A DNA stretch of 64,000 nucleotides from CAYRFQ01 sp964423615. Lineage in GTDB: Bacteria > Planctomycetota > Planctomycetia > Gemmatales > Gemmataceae. The stretch spans positions 1-64,000 of the forward strand of contig CAYRFQ010000006.1 of the NCBI GenBank assembly GCA_964423615.1, written 5' to 3'. A program made the translations under genes and the position numbers. A model generated the notes under the pieces. The model had not been told where the DNA came from. It saw nothing but the letters and a program-made list of their open reading frames with translations, and made no database searches. Shown here piece by piece: positions 27,325 through 36,883 of the stretch (positions within the stretch are counted from its first letter, which is position 1; each line of letters begins with the position of its first letter).

Positions 27325-30300
27325 ATGTCGACCAACCCCATTTTTCAATCCGGCGACCCTGTCATTCTACGGACCACACGAGAACTCGGAGCAGTGGTTG
27401 ATGAACCAGAACTTGATGGTGGGGAGTATTGGTACAGGGTCAAATTCGAGAAGCGGATTGAGAACTGTGTTGAAGAAGACCTCGAACCGGTCGAAGACAC
27501 CGACCAATCGATCCGTTCGTTGCTCATAGCTGGAAAGTGGGGACGCCTCCAGGCCTTTCGGACGGCTCTCGCGGTCGAGCGGATTACCCACATCAACCGA
27601 AGTACGGTCTATTCGTTCAAAGCCCAACGAATTCTGTTTCAGGCGTATCAGTACAAGCCACTGCTGAAAATACTCGACTCGCTGGATCGGCGTCTTCTCA
27701 TCGCTGACGAGGTGGGTCTTGGGAAGACGATCGAAGCCGGACTGATAATGACCGAACTCCAAGCCCGCCGTCAACTCGATCGCATCCTGATTATCTGCCC
27801 TTCAAGGTTGCGGGACAAATGGCGAGAGGAGTTGAACCGTAAGTTCGACCAAGATTTCGAAATCTTCGACAAGAAGTCGCTGGAACAATTTGTTATGCGG
27901 GTTCGAGAAAATCCAAAGCGGCAACAACTCCGGGCCATCATTTCGATGCAAGTTGTGAGGCGAGAAGAAATTCGCGAAATGATCACGAACGATCTTGGAG
28001 CTCTCGATTTGGTCATCGTTGACGAGGCTCACCATGCTCGTAACCCAAGCAGCTTGACATCCGAGATGCTCTGTGAGGTTTGCCAAATCACCGATTGTGT
28101 GGTTATGTTAACTGCCACTCCCCTCCACCTCGGAAGTCGGGACCTTTACACGCTGTTACACGCACTGAGGCCAGCAGAATTTCGCGATGCCGATTTCTTT
28201 GATCGTCAGCTCAAACACCATGCTCGAGTAATTGAAGCCGGAAGATTCGTGCGGACGCAACAGCCAGAGCACTTGGACGCAGCAAGACAGTTATTGGAGG
28301 AAGTTTTCGTCCATCAGAATCCAAGTCATCAACGCGATCCACTAGCCATGCAGGTGATCGAGCACATTCGCAACACACCTCCAACCGAACGGCACGAATG
28401 GGTCAATCTCGAACGCCGGATTCAAGACCTCCACCCGCTCGCATCGATCGTAACGCGAACACGAAAACGCGAGGTCCTTGAGGACGCACCGACTCGACAA
28501 TCATACGTGTTGAAATGTGCGTGGACCGAGGCCGAAGAAGACGTTTACAACCGCCTGGTCGGCCAGAACACCAGCCGCGGATGGACGACCTCCGGGCTTG
28601 GATTTGGGCAAATTCAGAGGGCACGGCAGGCCGCGAGTTGCCTTCCTGCAGCGATCGAGGCCCAAGCCGATCGGATCGCCCGCGATGATGACGAGGCCGT
28701 GGATCAAGTCGATGTTTTGCCAAGCGACCTAAATCTGCCTGCCCGTTCAGAGTCGGAGCCTCTTCCATCTGTGAACGTCGCCTGGTCATGTCGAGACTCA
28801 AAATACGACGGGTTCCGCCAAATGCTTGCAGAGATTTGGGAAACCGACCCGAACTCGAAAGTTATCGTTTTCACGTTTTTTGTTGGGACTTCCAAATATC
28901 TAACCCAACGTCTTGAAGAGGAAGGTGTCCGAACCCTCAGAATCGCCGGGGACGTTCCCTCGAATCCACACAACCCAAACCGAGACGAACGCGGACAACG
29001 GGTTCGAGCATTTCGAGAAGACCCCGATATTCGTGTATTAGTTTCTACCGAAGTCGGAAGCGAGGGGCTCGATTTCCAATTTTGTCACCACCTGGTCAAC
29101 TACGATCTTCCGTGGAACCCAATGGTCGTCGAACAGCGCATCGGGAGGATTGACCGGTTCGGCCAAGAATCCGAAGTGATCACGATCCACAATCTCGTTG
29201 TCGAAGGGACCGTGGAAGATCGGATTTTGTATCGGCTCTACGAACGCATCGGTATTTTCAAGGACAGCCTCGGTGACTTGGAGACCATCCTCGGCGAAGC
29301 AGTGCGCGAACTCCAACGAGATTACTTCACAGGCCGCCTAACCCCCAAGGAGGCGGAGAAGCGTGTGGATCAAGCCGCTTGGGCCATCGAACAACGACAG
29401 GCACACGCGAAAACATTGGAGCAGAAGGCGGAGGTGTTGTTTGGGCATGAGGAACACATCCGGGCCGAGATGCAAAGAGTCGGACGACTCGGTCGGTTCA
29501 TCAGCGAAGCATCGATTATCGCGGTGATCTCGAGTTACCTTGAATCGCATCACCCTGGGTTGCAGCTCTTAGACGAGGATGACAGTGTTTACAGTCTACG
29601 GCTCACGCACGATCTTACCGGTGATTTGACAGCACACGAGTGGTTGGAGAGGCCTGGGCGAAAACGCATTCTGTTCACCACACAAGGGGAAGTGGCGTTT
29701 CGTCGCCCAGATGTCGAACTGGTAAATGTCTCCCACCCACTCGTTCGAGCCGCTTTGGAACGTGTCACCAAGAGACTCGAAAATGACCTTGCGAGGGTGG
29801 GGCAGGCTGTTCTCGAACTTCCTGAAAACGAAGACGAGGCCATTCCATCTGGTATTTGCTACGTCGTGGTGTTCACGCAAGTGATTGAGGGAATTCGAGC
29901 TAGACAATTGCTCGAAACTGTAGCGTGGTCGGCAGAGCAAGCGGGCCTCCTCGATAGCGAGACGAGCGAACGGCTTCTCCATCTCGTTTTGAAGAGCGGG
30001 CGCGAGTGGGACTTGAATACGTCAGGGCCAGCAACCCCCGAAGCCGTTTGGCAAGCCATCCAGTCTGAGGCGAGGAAGCGAAACCGGAAACTCTTAGCTC
30101 TCGAGCGAACCGAGAACGAAGCGTTATTCCACAGACGAAGCAAAGCACTGGAGGCGGAATACGAGCACATTCGAGAAACGAACGAGAGGCGGATTCAGAC
30201 TGCTGAAGAACGAAATCATCATCGAGGAATCGCGCTTTTCCGATCCCAGATAAACAAGGCTAGGTCCAACTTCGAGACAAAAATCCGCGAACTGGTGACA

Positions 30301-30381
30301 CTTCGTGAAGTCCAAGCCCGGTTGTCTGAACCCGTGGCTGCATGCGTCATCGAGGTTCGTCGAACAAACCCAACGTCGTAA
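27325..30381 (+). CDS. SNF2/RapA-like SF2 DNA translocase
   Basis: A 1018-residue Swi2/Snf2 ATPase. Walker A DEVGLGKT is near residues 129-136, the DEAH box VDEAHH near 232, LTATPLHLG near 265, and the C-terminal RecA domain carries VLVSTEVGSEGLD and the motif VI QRIGRIDRFGQ near residue 604. Past residue 690 come a coiled coil and an alpha/beta tail similar in layout to RapA-like helicases. I place the start at ATG 27325; there is no strong ribosome-binding site, and an in-frame TTG lies at 27259. Similar translocases occur in DISARM (DrmD) and the deazapurine Dpd system (DpdE), but the partner genes here differ. A 211-base gap precedes it and 24 bases follow. Confidence 0.85.
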   Translation: MSTNPIFQSGDPVILRTTRELGAVVDEPELDGGEYWYRVKFEKRIENCVEEDLEPVEDTDQSIRSLLIAGKWGRLQAFRTALAVERITHINRSTVYSFKAQRILFQAYQYKPLLKILDSLDRRLLIADEVGLGKTIEAGLIMTELQARRQLDRILIICPSRLRDKWREELNRKFDQDFEIFDKKSLEQFVMRVRENPKRQQLRAIISMQVVRREEIREMITNDLGALDLVIVDEAHHARNPSSLTSEMLCEVCQITDCVVMLTATPLHLGSRDLYTLLHALRPAEFRDADFFDRQLKHHARVIEAGRFVRTQQPEHLDAARQLLEEVFVHQNPSHQRDPLAMQVIEHIRNTPPTERHEWVNLERRIQDLHPLASIVTRTRKREVLEDAPTRQSYVLKCAWTEAEEDVYNRLVGQNTSRGWTTSGLGFGQIQRARQAASCLPAAIEAQADRIARDDDEAVDQVDVLPSDLNLPARSESEPLPSVNVAWSCRDSKYDGFRQMLAEIWETDPNSKVIVFTFFVGTSKYLTQRLEEEGVRTLRIAGDVPSNPHNPNRDERGQRVRAFREDPDIRVLVSTEVGSEGLDFQFCHHLVNYDLPWNPMVVEQRIGRIDRFGQESEVITIHNLVVEGTVEDRILYRLYERIGIFKDSLGDLETILGEAVRELQRDYFTGRLTPKEAEKRVDQAAWAIEQRQAHAKTLEQKAEVLFGHEEHIRAEMQRVGRLGRFISEASIIAVISSYLESHHPGLQLLDEDDSVYSLRLTHDLTGDLTAHEWLERPGRKRILFTTQGEVAFRRPDVELVNVSHPLVRAALERVTKRLENDLARVGQAVLELPENEDEAIPSGICYVVVFTQVIEGIRARQLLETVAWSAEQAGLLDSETSERLLHLVLKSGREWDLNTSGPATPEAVWQAIQSEARKRNRKLLALERTENEALFHRRSKALEAEYEHIRETNERRIQTAEERNHHRGIALFRSQINKARSNFETKIRELVTLREVQARLSEPVAACVIEVRRTNPTS

Positions 30382-30405
30382 TCCCACCTTGCAGGAGAAC
30401 GCCCA

Positions 30406-32661
30406 ATGAACCTTGACTTACCTCAAGCTGTTGAAGAACTCACCGCGCGCTGGGGAACAGCACACTCGCTCGCCTTGCTCTTGGGCGTGGTCGTGACCCT
30501 CGGACTGATTCTGCCCGCTTGGCATCTTCTCCGTCGCTTGCTCGGTAGTGCGTCCGGAAAGATCGAGGTGAATGCGGAATGGCTTAGCGAACTTCAAGCA
30601 TGGTGGGCTGGTCAGCAAAACCAACTTGCCGAGACGGCCAATTCGCTTATCGATCTCCACGGTCACATCGCCGCCCTCCGGACTGAAAATACTAATTTGC
30701 TCTCACACAACGAAGAAGTGGCGGAACGCTGTAGCGATCTGACGCACTGGTACAACGGCCTACTTGTTGCCTACAAGGAATCGACACGGAGGCTTACGGC
30801 AGAGGAACGGTTGTTCCAGTTGCAAGAGCAACAACTGCGATCTCGTGTTTGCTCGTTGGAAGAGACTAATCAAAAGTTGAAGGAAGAGAGTCAATCGCTC
30901 CGAGGAGAAGCTCAGGCCCTTCGAAATCTGTTTGAGGAGTGGAGTCAGGAACGCGAACGGTTGCTTGGAGAGATTGAAAACCTCAGGGAGTTAGTTTCGG
31001 AACGAGACACCGCCATTGACGGCTTGGGCGAACAAATTGTTGAACGGGACGCGACAATCAAGGGGCTTGAGAATCAGGTTGCCGGGCTTGATGGCAAAGT
31101 TGCCGATCTGGAGCAACAACTCTCAGGGGAGCAAGCAACAGTTCGCGAACTCGAGGTAGAAAACCACAAGCTTCGGAAGGAGAACGAGTACCTTGAGGAT
31201 TGCTTGGACACGTTGCGCCAGCGAGAGATCGAGAATCGGGAGCGAATCGACGAGCTGGAACAAGAGAACAAACAACTCAGGGACAGGTTGAAATATCCCG
31301 CTCTTCCGACCGACGACAAACCTCCTCCACCGGTCAAACCACGTCCCACCATCGCTCCGGATCCACCAATACAGCTCGCCCCTTGGGCCGGGAATCAACG
31401 AATCAACGTCGGGATAGACTTCGGGACACACTCGACAAAGATTATTGCTCGAGTTCACAACGAACAAGAAGGACGCGTGTTGTTCCTGGACACGCCAACA
31501 ACGGACTATCCCGAGTTTGCCCTTCCTTCGTTGGTGAACTTGGCGGACGGTCACCTTTTCTTTGGCCGTCAGGCTCTTGCCGTTGGTTGCGGTCGGTTGT
31601 TTCGGTCTTTGAAGATCACGCTCTTGCCTCCCTCTCTTGAGAATGGCCGACTCGAAGATAATTTTCCAAAACCCACGACCCCGGATTCGTTGGTTGCGTT
31701 TTACCTCTCGTGGGTTCTCGGCAAGATCAAAAGGGTGTTGGGTCGGGAAACTGGAGAAAGACTGCTGTTCAACTTTGCCGCGCCCATGAACCACTTCGAA
31801 GCTCCTGCCCTGAAAGAACGTTATCTCCAAGTTGTGAACGCAGCTTGGCAAGCTACCTTTGGCCCGAACAAAGTACCTGTGGAGCAAGGTACGAGATTGG
31901 ACGACCTTATCCATAAGTTTCGTCCATTCCTTGACATGCGGTTGCCGGAGGAAGGGCAACGCAAGTTCAAAGTCCTCCCCGAGACTTTGGCTCCGATTGT
32001 GTCTCTTGTCCAAGATCCCCGAGTTTCGCCAGGGTTTTACATGATGGTAGACATGGGTGGTGGAACCACAGAATACTCAGTCAACTACCTTGGGCAAAAA
32101 CAATACGGTGAAAAGTGCATCCAGTGCTATGCAGACGACTCGATCCTCCTTGGAGGACGTCAATTTCAGGCCAACGATGCTGAAAACGAAGCGAACGATG
32201 GAGTCCGAAGTAAACGAGAACAGGAACTGACAGTCCGATTCGTCACTGAGTTCAAGAAAGTTTGGCACAAGGGATTCTCAATCGAGATGAACAACCGTGT
32301 GGCGCGGCAAGCCTGGAAACAACTTATGGTTATTCTAGCAGGAGGAGCGTTACAAAGGCCAGGTTTGGAAGGAGCTCTAACCACCGACCCACCTCTGGCG
32401 TACGTTTTTCCCGCCGAGCCATTTGACTATCAAGTTTGTTGGCACAATCCAACCAAGTTGTCCTTTTACGAACTTGTCGAAGTGAAGAAATTTACACAAA
32501 CTAAAGAGTCACTCACTTATCTAGCAGTAGCGAATGGGCTTTCCTTCGAGAAACAAAGATGGCCTCAGTTTTCGTTCCCTGGCGATGCCAAATTACTTTC
32601 AGGCAGCCACGTGCAGCCTCAGCCTTGGGAACACAGCTATGCTGAGTCTGGGCCTGGTTAG
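30406..32661 (+). CDS. Membrane-anchored coiled-coil Hsp70-like ATPase
   Basis: A 751-residue protein with three parts. A single membrane helix lies at about residues 20-42 (SLALLLGVVVTLGLILPAW). A long coiled coil follows to about residue 295, rich in Leu/Glu heptads. Then, after a Pro-rich linker, comes an actin/Hsp70-fold ATPase: phosphate-1 loop NVGIDFGTHSTK near residue 334, phosphate-2 DMGGGTTEYS near 548, and an AGGAL adenosine-loop-like motif near 643. A substrate-binding domain like DnaK's is absent. Hsp70-like ATPases of this shape probably sense or hold partners rather than fold proteins. It closes the five-gene cluster, 24 bases after the SNF2 gene. Confidence 0.78.
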   Translation: MNLDLPQAVEELTARWGTAHSLALLLGVVVTLGLILPAWHLLRRLLGSASGKIEVNAEWLSELQAWWAGQQNQLAETANSLIDLHGHIAALRTENTNLLSHNEEVAERCSDLTHWYNGLLVAYKESTRRLTAEERLFQLQEQQLRSRVCSLEETNQKLKEESQSLRGEAQALRNLFEEWSQERERLLGEIENLRELVSERDTAIDGLGEQIVERDATIKGLENQVAGLDGKVADLEQQLSGEQATVRELEVENHKLRKENEYLEDCLDTLRQREIENRERIDELEQENKQLRDRLKYPALPTDDKPPPPVKPRPTIAPDPPIQLAPWAGNQRINVGIDFGTHSTKIIARVHNEQEGRVLFLDTPTTDYPEFALPSLVNLADGHLFFGRQALAVGCGRLFRSLKITLLPPSLENGRLEDNFPKPTTPDSLVAFYLSWVLGKIKRVLGRETGERLLFNFAAPMNHFEAPALKERYLQVVNAAWQATFGPNKVPVEQGTRLDDLIHKFRPFLDMRLPEEGQRKFKVLPETLAPIVSLVQDPRVSPGFYMMVDMGGGTTEYSVNYLGQKQYGEKCIQCYADDSILLGGRQFQANDAENEANDGVRSKREQELTVRFVTEFKKVWHKGFSIEMNNRVARQAWKQLMVILAGGALQRPGLEGALTTDPPLAYVFPAEPFDYQVCWHNPTKLSFYELVEVKKFTQTKESLTYLAVANGLSFEKQRWPQFSFPGDAKLLSGSHVQPQPWEHSYAESGPG

Positions 32662-32787
32662 ACGAAGAGTCCAGCGACAAAGCCTTCTGCCCTTATCTCC
32701 AAAACTATCACCTTGTCGCCATCCCTGTTGGCCACGAACAGACTGGCGGCATTATTTTCCAATCGTGGCAGATCAGGAGATTTGTTG

Positions 32788-33858
32788 ATGTCCGACAAAC
32801 GCGTCACAGTCTGGGTCCAAGAATTTAAGGACCGTAAATCCCTCGTCTTGCAATGGATCGATCCGCTCTCGGGTCGCCGCAAGAGCAAGAGCGCGGGAAC
32901 AAGTAACGCCAAGGAAGCCGAGCAAGCTCGGGCAGATTTGGAGTACGAACTCAATCACGGAAAGTACCAAGAAGGGAGCAACATCAGTTGGGAGCGATTC
33001 CGGGAGTCTTTCGAAACCGAGCACTTGGCTGGACTCCGTGAGCGCACGCGAGAGAAGTATGGCACCGTTCTCGATGTCTTCGAGCAGATCATTAATCCAA
33101 AAAGACTGCGAAACGTCAACGAACGAGTTGTCAGCCGTTTCGTCCAGGGGATGCGAGAACGCGAGCGCCCAGGCGGCAAAATCGGGCTGTCGGCACACAC
33201 TATCAAGAGCTATCTGATCCATCTCAAGGCCGCACTTGGGTGGGCTGTGCAACAAAAGCTATTGCCGTTTCTTCCCTCTTTCCCTGCCATCAAGGTGCCG
33301 AAGAAGAAGCCGCAACCGATTTCATCGGAGGACTTTGAAAAGTTAACTGCGGCAGCGCCTGACGAACTCTGGAGGGCGTTTCTGCTTTGTGGTTGGTGGG
33401 GTGGTCTTCGTCTCTCAGAAGCAAGCCATCTCCATTGGGACCCATCGGAGGAGTTTCCCTGGGTTGATTTTCCAAACAACCGAATCGTCCTTCCCGGCGT
33501 TTTTGCCAAGAGTGTTGAGGATCAGTGGATTCCTCTGCATTCAAAACTTCGAGAAGCGCTCGAGGGGTTGTCTTCCGCTCAAGCGAAGGTGTTCCCGTTT
33601 TCTTCCTTGAAGACGAAAGAACCGTTGACGCGAAATGGGATCACCAATCGTGTCTTGCGCATTGCGAAACTCGCCGGTGTGAAGTTGTCAATGCACAAGT
33701 TGCGGAAGGGTTTTGGATGTCGTGTAGCGAAAACACTTGGAAAGGGTGGTGCGGCGATGCTCCACGAGTTGATGCGTCATTCTTCCATGCAAGTGACGAT
33801 GGATTATTACGCGAGTGTGGATGATGCCCTTCAAGACGCAATTCAAGACCTGACGTAA
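32788..33858 (+). CDS. int: Tyrosine recombinase, integrase of the tRNA-Ser element
   Basis: A complete 356-residue phage-type integrase. The N-terminal 65 residues form the arm-binding beta domain, the SAM-like core-binding domain spans about 65-165 and the catalytic domain follows. The catalytic residues are Arg208 (GGLRLSE), His303 and Arg306 (MHKLR), His331 (MRHSS) and Tyr340 (MDYYA). The ATG at 32788 follows AGGAGA. The gene ends 73 bases before the right attachment repeat, the usual position for an element integrase next to its tRNA target. It probably catalyses integration at, and with an excisionase excision from, the tRNA-Ser gene. Confidence 0.95.
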   Translation: MSDKRVTVWVQEFKDRKSLVLQWIDPLSGRRKSKSAGTSNAKEAEQARADLEYELNHGKYQEGSNISWERFRESFETEHLAGLRERTREKYGTVLDVFEQIINPKRLRNVNERVVSRFVQGMRERERPGGKIGLSAHTIKSYLIHLKAALGWAVQQKLLPFLPSFPAIKVPKKKPQPISSEDFEKLTAAAPDELWRAFLLCGWWGGLRLSEASHLHWDPSEEFPWVDFPNNRIVLPGVFAKSVEDQWIPLHSKLREALEGLSSAQAKVFPFSSLKTKEPLTRNGITNRVLRIAKLAGVKLSMHKLRKGFGCRVAKTLGKGGAAMLHELMRHSSMQVTMDYYASVDDALQDAIQDLT

Positions 33859-33931
33859 CAGTCCGCGTAACACCTCACCTGATTTGATCACTTCTGAGAC
33901 ACGTCTCAATTGCCATAAGTCGTTATCTGGT

Positions 33932-33992
33932 AAACGGAGGAGGTGGGATTCGAACCCACGGTACGGAGAACCGCACACCGGATTTCGAATCC
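33932..33992. repeat. Right attachment site: 61-bp direct repeat within tRNA-Ser
   Basis: This segment is identical to 587-647 and lies in the 3' half of the intact tRNA-Ser gene, from just outside the 3' end through the anticodon loop. Integration here restores the tRNA, so the host loses nothing. Strand exchange must have taken place inside this identity block. Confidence 0.93.
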
Positions 33993-34021
33993 GGCCCGAT
34001 CGGCCACTCTGGCACTCCTCC
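33935..34021 (-). tRNA. serT: tRNA-Ser (anticodon CGA)
   Basis: The minus strand folds into an 87-nt cloverleaf. The acceptor GGAGGAG pairs with CTCCTCC, followed by discriminator G. The anticodon arm has a seven-base loop TTCGAAA with CGA in the centre. A long variable arm, typical of serine tRNAs, precedes a T arm with GGTTCGAATCC. No CCA is encoded. The 3' half doubles as the attachment site of the 33-kb element. The gene symbol is generic. Confidence 0.93.
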
Positions 34022-34100
34022 GACATTGTTCAAAACTCCAGAATAGCCGACGCCCGACATAAGGGCAAGAGGAGAGCCAAGGGAAGAATTTTTCCGAACA

Positions 34101-35504
34101 TTAATACGCGTTTCGGTCTGCCAAAACACGGAAGACTGTCAGCCACAAGATACGTAGGTCGAGCCATGGCGTCCACTGATTGATGTACTGGAGATCGTAT
34201 TGAATTCGCTTCCGCAACGAAGTGTTCCCACGCCAACCGTGTACTTGCGCCCAACCGGTGATTCCACACTTGACGGCGTGGCGTGCCATGTAGTTCGGGA
34301 TCGTTTTACGAAACTGCTGGATGAACTCAGGACGCTCCGGGCGAGGACCGACGAGGCTCATGTGGCCAAGTAAAACGTTGATCAGTTGGGGAAGCTCGTC
34401 AAGGCTCGTTTTACGAAGGAATGTCCCAAACGGTGTTCTCCGTGGATCGTCCTTTTGAGTCCAGACTGCTCCAGATTGTTTTTCCGCATCGGCTCGCATG
34501 CTGCGGAATTTGAGCATGTTGAAAGTTTCTCCGTTGAGGCTGCATCGGGGTTGCGAATAGAAAACGGGACCTTTGCTCGTGAGCTTGACAAGAATTCCAA
34601 TCAACAGCAGCACAGGGGATAAAAGAATCAAGAGAATCGACGAGAGTATGAAGTCCATTGCTCGTTTAACAAAGACGTTGAGCCCGTAATGCGGAGATTC
34701 TCGCAAGCTCACCATCGTCATGTTGTCCAGTGGAGCTACTCCTAACGAAACACCGGCCAACCCCGGCATGTCCATGACCAAACGAACTTCGACGAGTTCT
34801 TGGGAGAGAACGTCGTACACGTGCCGGATCTCTTGGGACCGTTGAAGCGGGAGGCAGATGAAGATATAGGCAACTTGGTACTTATGAATGAGTTGCGGCA
34901 GGTCTTCTGTTCCGCCCAGGATATCGAGGTCTTCACAAAGGTGAGATGGTTCATCTTCGATGAATCCGAGAGGTTTGATCCCCACCCAGGTCGAACGACG
35001 AAGGGTCCTCGCCGTCGCCCGTGCCACTCTCCCAGTCCCTACGACGAATGCGAAAGTCTGATTGTATCCGCGGCTGCGAAGCCACTGCACGCTGACCCAA
35101 CTTGCCCGCCGCATGACGAGCAAGAAGACCGTAGTCAACGTTGTGAAGATTAACATCGTCATCCGTGATTCGTAAGGGTCTTGAAGAAAGAAGGTACACG
35201 CCATCATCAACAAAGCAACGAGGAAGGCTCCTTTGATGACGCAAACCATGTCGTCGGAGAATCGCCGGAGTCGATGGATTTCGTATTGTCCGGTGAACCG
35301 AAAAGCGACGATGCTCAAGATCAATAAGAGAGGAATGTTTTGAAGGCAAAGGGCAAAATCGGGAAATGGTTTGATTACGGGAACCCAGCCAGAGTGAAAC
35401 CGAATGAAATAGGCGGTGATCCACGCCAGTGCCGTCAATAGCACGTCCCAAAAAATGAACCAGGCACAAAGGACTTGACTGCGTTGTTTGATCATCTGTG
35501 ACAT
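34101..35504 (-). CDS. Polyisoprenyl-phosphate sugar-1-phosphate transferase (WcaJ/WbaP type)
   Basis: An integral membrane enzyme that starts exopolysaccharide or O-antigen synthesis by moving a sugar-1-phosphate from a nucleotide sugar to undecaprenyl phosphate. The N-terminal half has four hydrophobic helices and a CoA-binding-like/Rossmann domain (FAFVVGTGRVARATARTL). The C-terminal catalytic domain begins with a membrane helix (RAMDFILSSILLILLSPVLLL) and shows the family motifs KFRSMR, KTSLDELPQLINVL and MSLVGPRPERPEF. I start at ATG 35504 (467 aa); an upstream TTG at 35552 is possible. It is just outside the element and shows no sign of disruption. Confidence 0.9.
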   Translation of the reverse strand: MSQMIKQRSQVLCAWFIFWDVLLTALAWITAYFIRFHSGWVPVIKPFPDFALCLQNIPLLLILSIVAFRFTGQYEIHRLRRFSDDMVCVIKGAFLVALLMMACTFFLQDPYESRMTMLIFTTLTTVFLLVMRRASWVSVQWLRSRGYNQTFAFVVGTGRVARATARTLRRSTWVGIKPLGFIEDEPSHLCEDLDILGGTEDLPQLIHKYQVAYIFICLPLQRSQEIRHVYDVLSQELVEVRLVMDMPGLAGVSLGVAPLDNMTMVSLRESPHYGLNVFVKRAMDFILSSILLILLSPVLLLIGILVKLTSKGPVFYSQPRCSLNGETFNMLKFRSMRADAEKQSGAVWTQKDDPRRTPFGTFLRKTSLDELPQLINVLLGHMSLVGPRPERPEFIQQFRKTIPNYMARHAVKCGITGWAQVHGWRGNTSLRKRIQYDLQYINQWTPWLDLRILWLTVFRVLADRNAY

Positions 35505-36499
35505 CCTTGCCAGATCGAACAGCTGCGTTCTGCACAGATCGAGTGATTCCAAACCCCGGAAACTACCGAGGCATAGATACGTGGCAACGCCCAGTCACAC
35601 CCACGTAGTCCGAAGAAACTTGCTTTTAGCACTCTAAGAGGAATGTGTCAAGTTGAGCACAATGGGCCCCCAGATTGATGGAATATCTCTTGGTGTAGGA
35701 ATGATCCTAGGGCCAGTTCGCTTGATTGAACACGAACCCGGGGTTCCTGTTTTGGAATTGCTCTGGACCTATGGACGGGATGGTAACGAGAAGGAAGAAA
35801 CTCGCTCCTTAAACGATGAAGAACCTTTATACCAGGGCCGATCGCAAAAAGACCAACCGAGACTTCTCGCGAAACCAACGCCAGTATCACAAGTTCAGCT
35901 TGTCTCTGCCATTGGCGTCCAAGAGCATGGAGTCTCCTCTGCGCAGATAATACAAAACAAGGCACCAGAAACTAAGTCAACAAACAACATTTGATAGGAA
36001 CCTGGGCTGATATATCTAGTTAGGGTTGACAGCAATTAGGGCTTCTTGTGAGTTTGTACCAAGCCGAAACGGAGGAAATTTCGATCCAGAGAAACAAAAA
36101 GGGATTGGCGGACCCAATGGGGGAGTTGATTTCTGAAAGCCACTTCGCCCAACCTGTTTCTCTTTGTTGTGTATTGTCAATAAGACCTAACAATGGCAAA
36201 CGAAGAGAGGGACTACGCTAGGTCGAAAAGTTCGATGCAAAGATATTTCTCGTCAAAAACCGACCTTACTCCTTTCGCGAGCATGCCGACCACGGCTCGC
36301 AGGCCGAGTCCAAGAGGCGTACGTTCGAGAAAGCTAATTCGGCAATGAATAAGGATCTGCTTCATTGGTAACTCGACGAATAAGCCGAACTCCACATGGA
36401 AGAGAATGTACCAGCCGTTGACTCGGTTGGCTTCCGTTGCCCAAGTCACGATTCTTGTGAGTAAGTAGCGGCCCGTTCGAGCGGTGCAGACTACATTGG
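35505..36499. other. Long intergenic region
   Basis: I find no supported gene in this kilobase. Short open frames (for example 35653-35994) lack a good start and any recognisable motif. No RNA gene or clear repeat is visible. The stretch separates the sugar transferase from the stranded Calx-beta fragment and may be decayed coding DNA. Confidence 0.4.
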
Positions 36500-36883
36500 T
36501 TAGACTAGCGCGTCGTTGTCCAAGATGGTCCTGATTGCAGAGCCTTCACTGCCGATGTTGTAGTCGCTACCAGGGAGCAGGACTAACTCAATGGTGTCGT
36601 CCGACTCGATGAACAAGTCGTCCAAGATTTCAACTTCGAGGATTGTCTTTTTTTTGCCATCTTCGAAAGTGACTGAAATCCTCGGCATGAGGTAGTCCAC
36701 TCCTTGGGTCGCGGTGCCAGCGAGTGCAAAGTTGACAGTCATGTTGCCTGAGACGTTACTCCGTTCAAAAATGAATGGGAGCACACTCGTCGTTCCTTCG
36801 GCGAATGACGGGCTAATCGCCCTCGAGACGTTGGCAGCAGGAACTGGCTCAGGTGAATTGTGAGTCCGTCCAGATCCCAACAC
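36500..36883 (-). pseudogene. Stranded Calx-beta domain fragment
   Basis: The 127 residues form one Calx-beta domain: SFAEGTTSVLPFIFERS, NFALAGTATQGVDYLMP, an ISVTFEDGKKKTILEVEILDD strand pair split here by its EDGKK turn, and the closing TILDNDALV. Such domains occur as repeats in very large secreted or surface proteins and bind calcium. Here one domain stands alone with no signal peptide, membrane segment or neighbouring repeats, and the open frame begins without a good ribosome-binding site. It is most simply the remnant of a larger surface-protein gene, although a tiny intact gene cannot be excluded. Confidence 0.6.

Noticed and set aside
23054..32661. DISARM or Dpd system
   Set aside because: Only the SNF2 translocase fits. 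No DUF1998 protein, DrmA-type helicase, phospholipase-D protein, methyltransferase partner or DpdA-like enzyme is present in the cluster.
35653..35994. 113-codon open frame
   Set aside because: It starts with TTG without a ribosome-binding site and shows no domain or compositional sign of being a gene.
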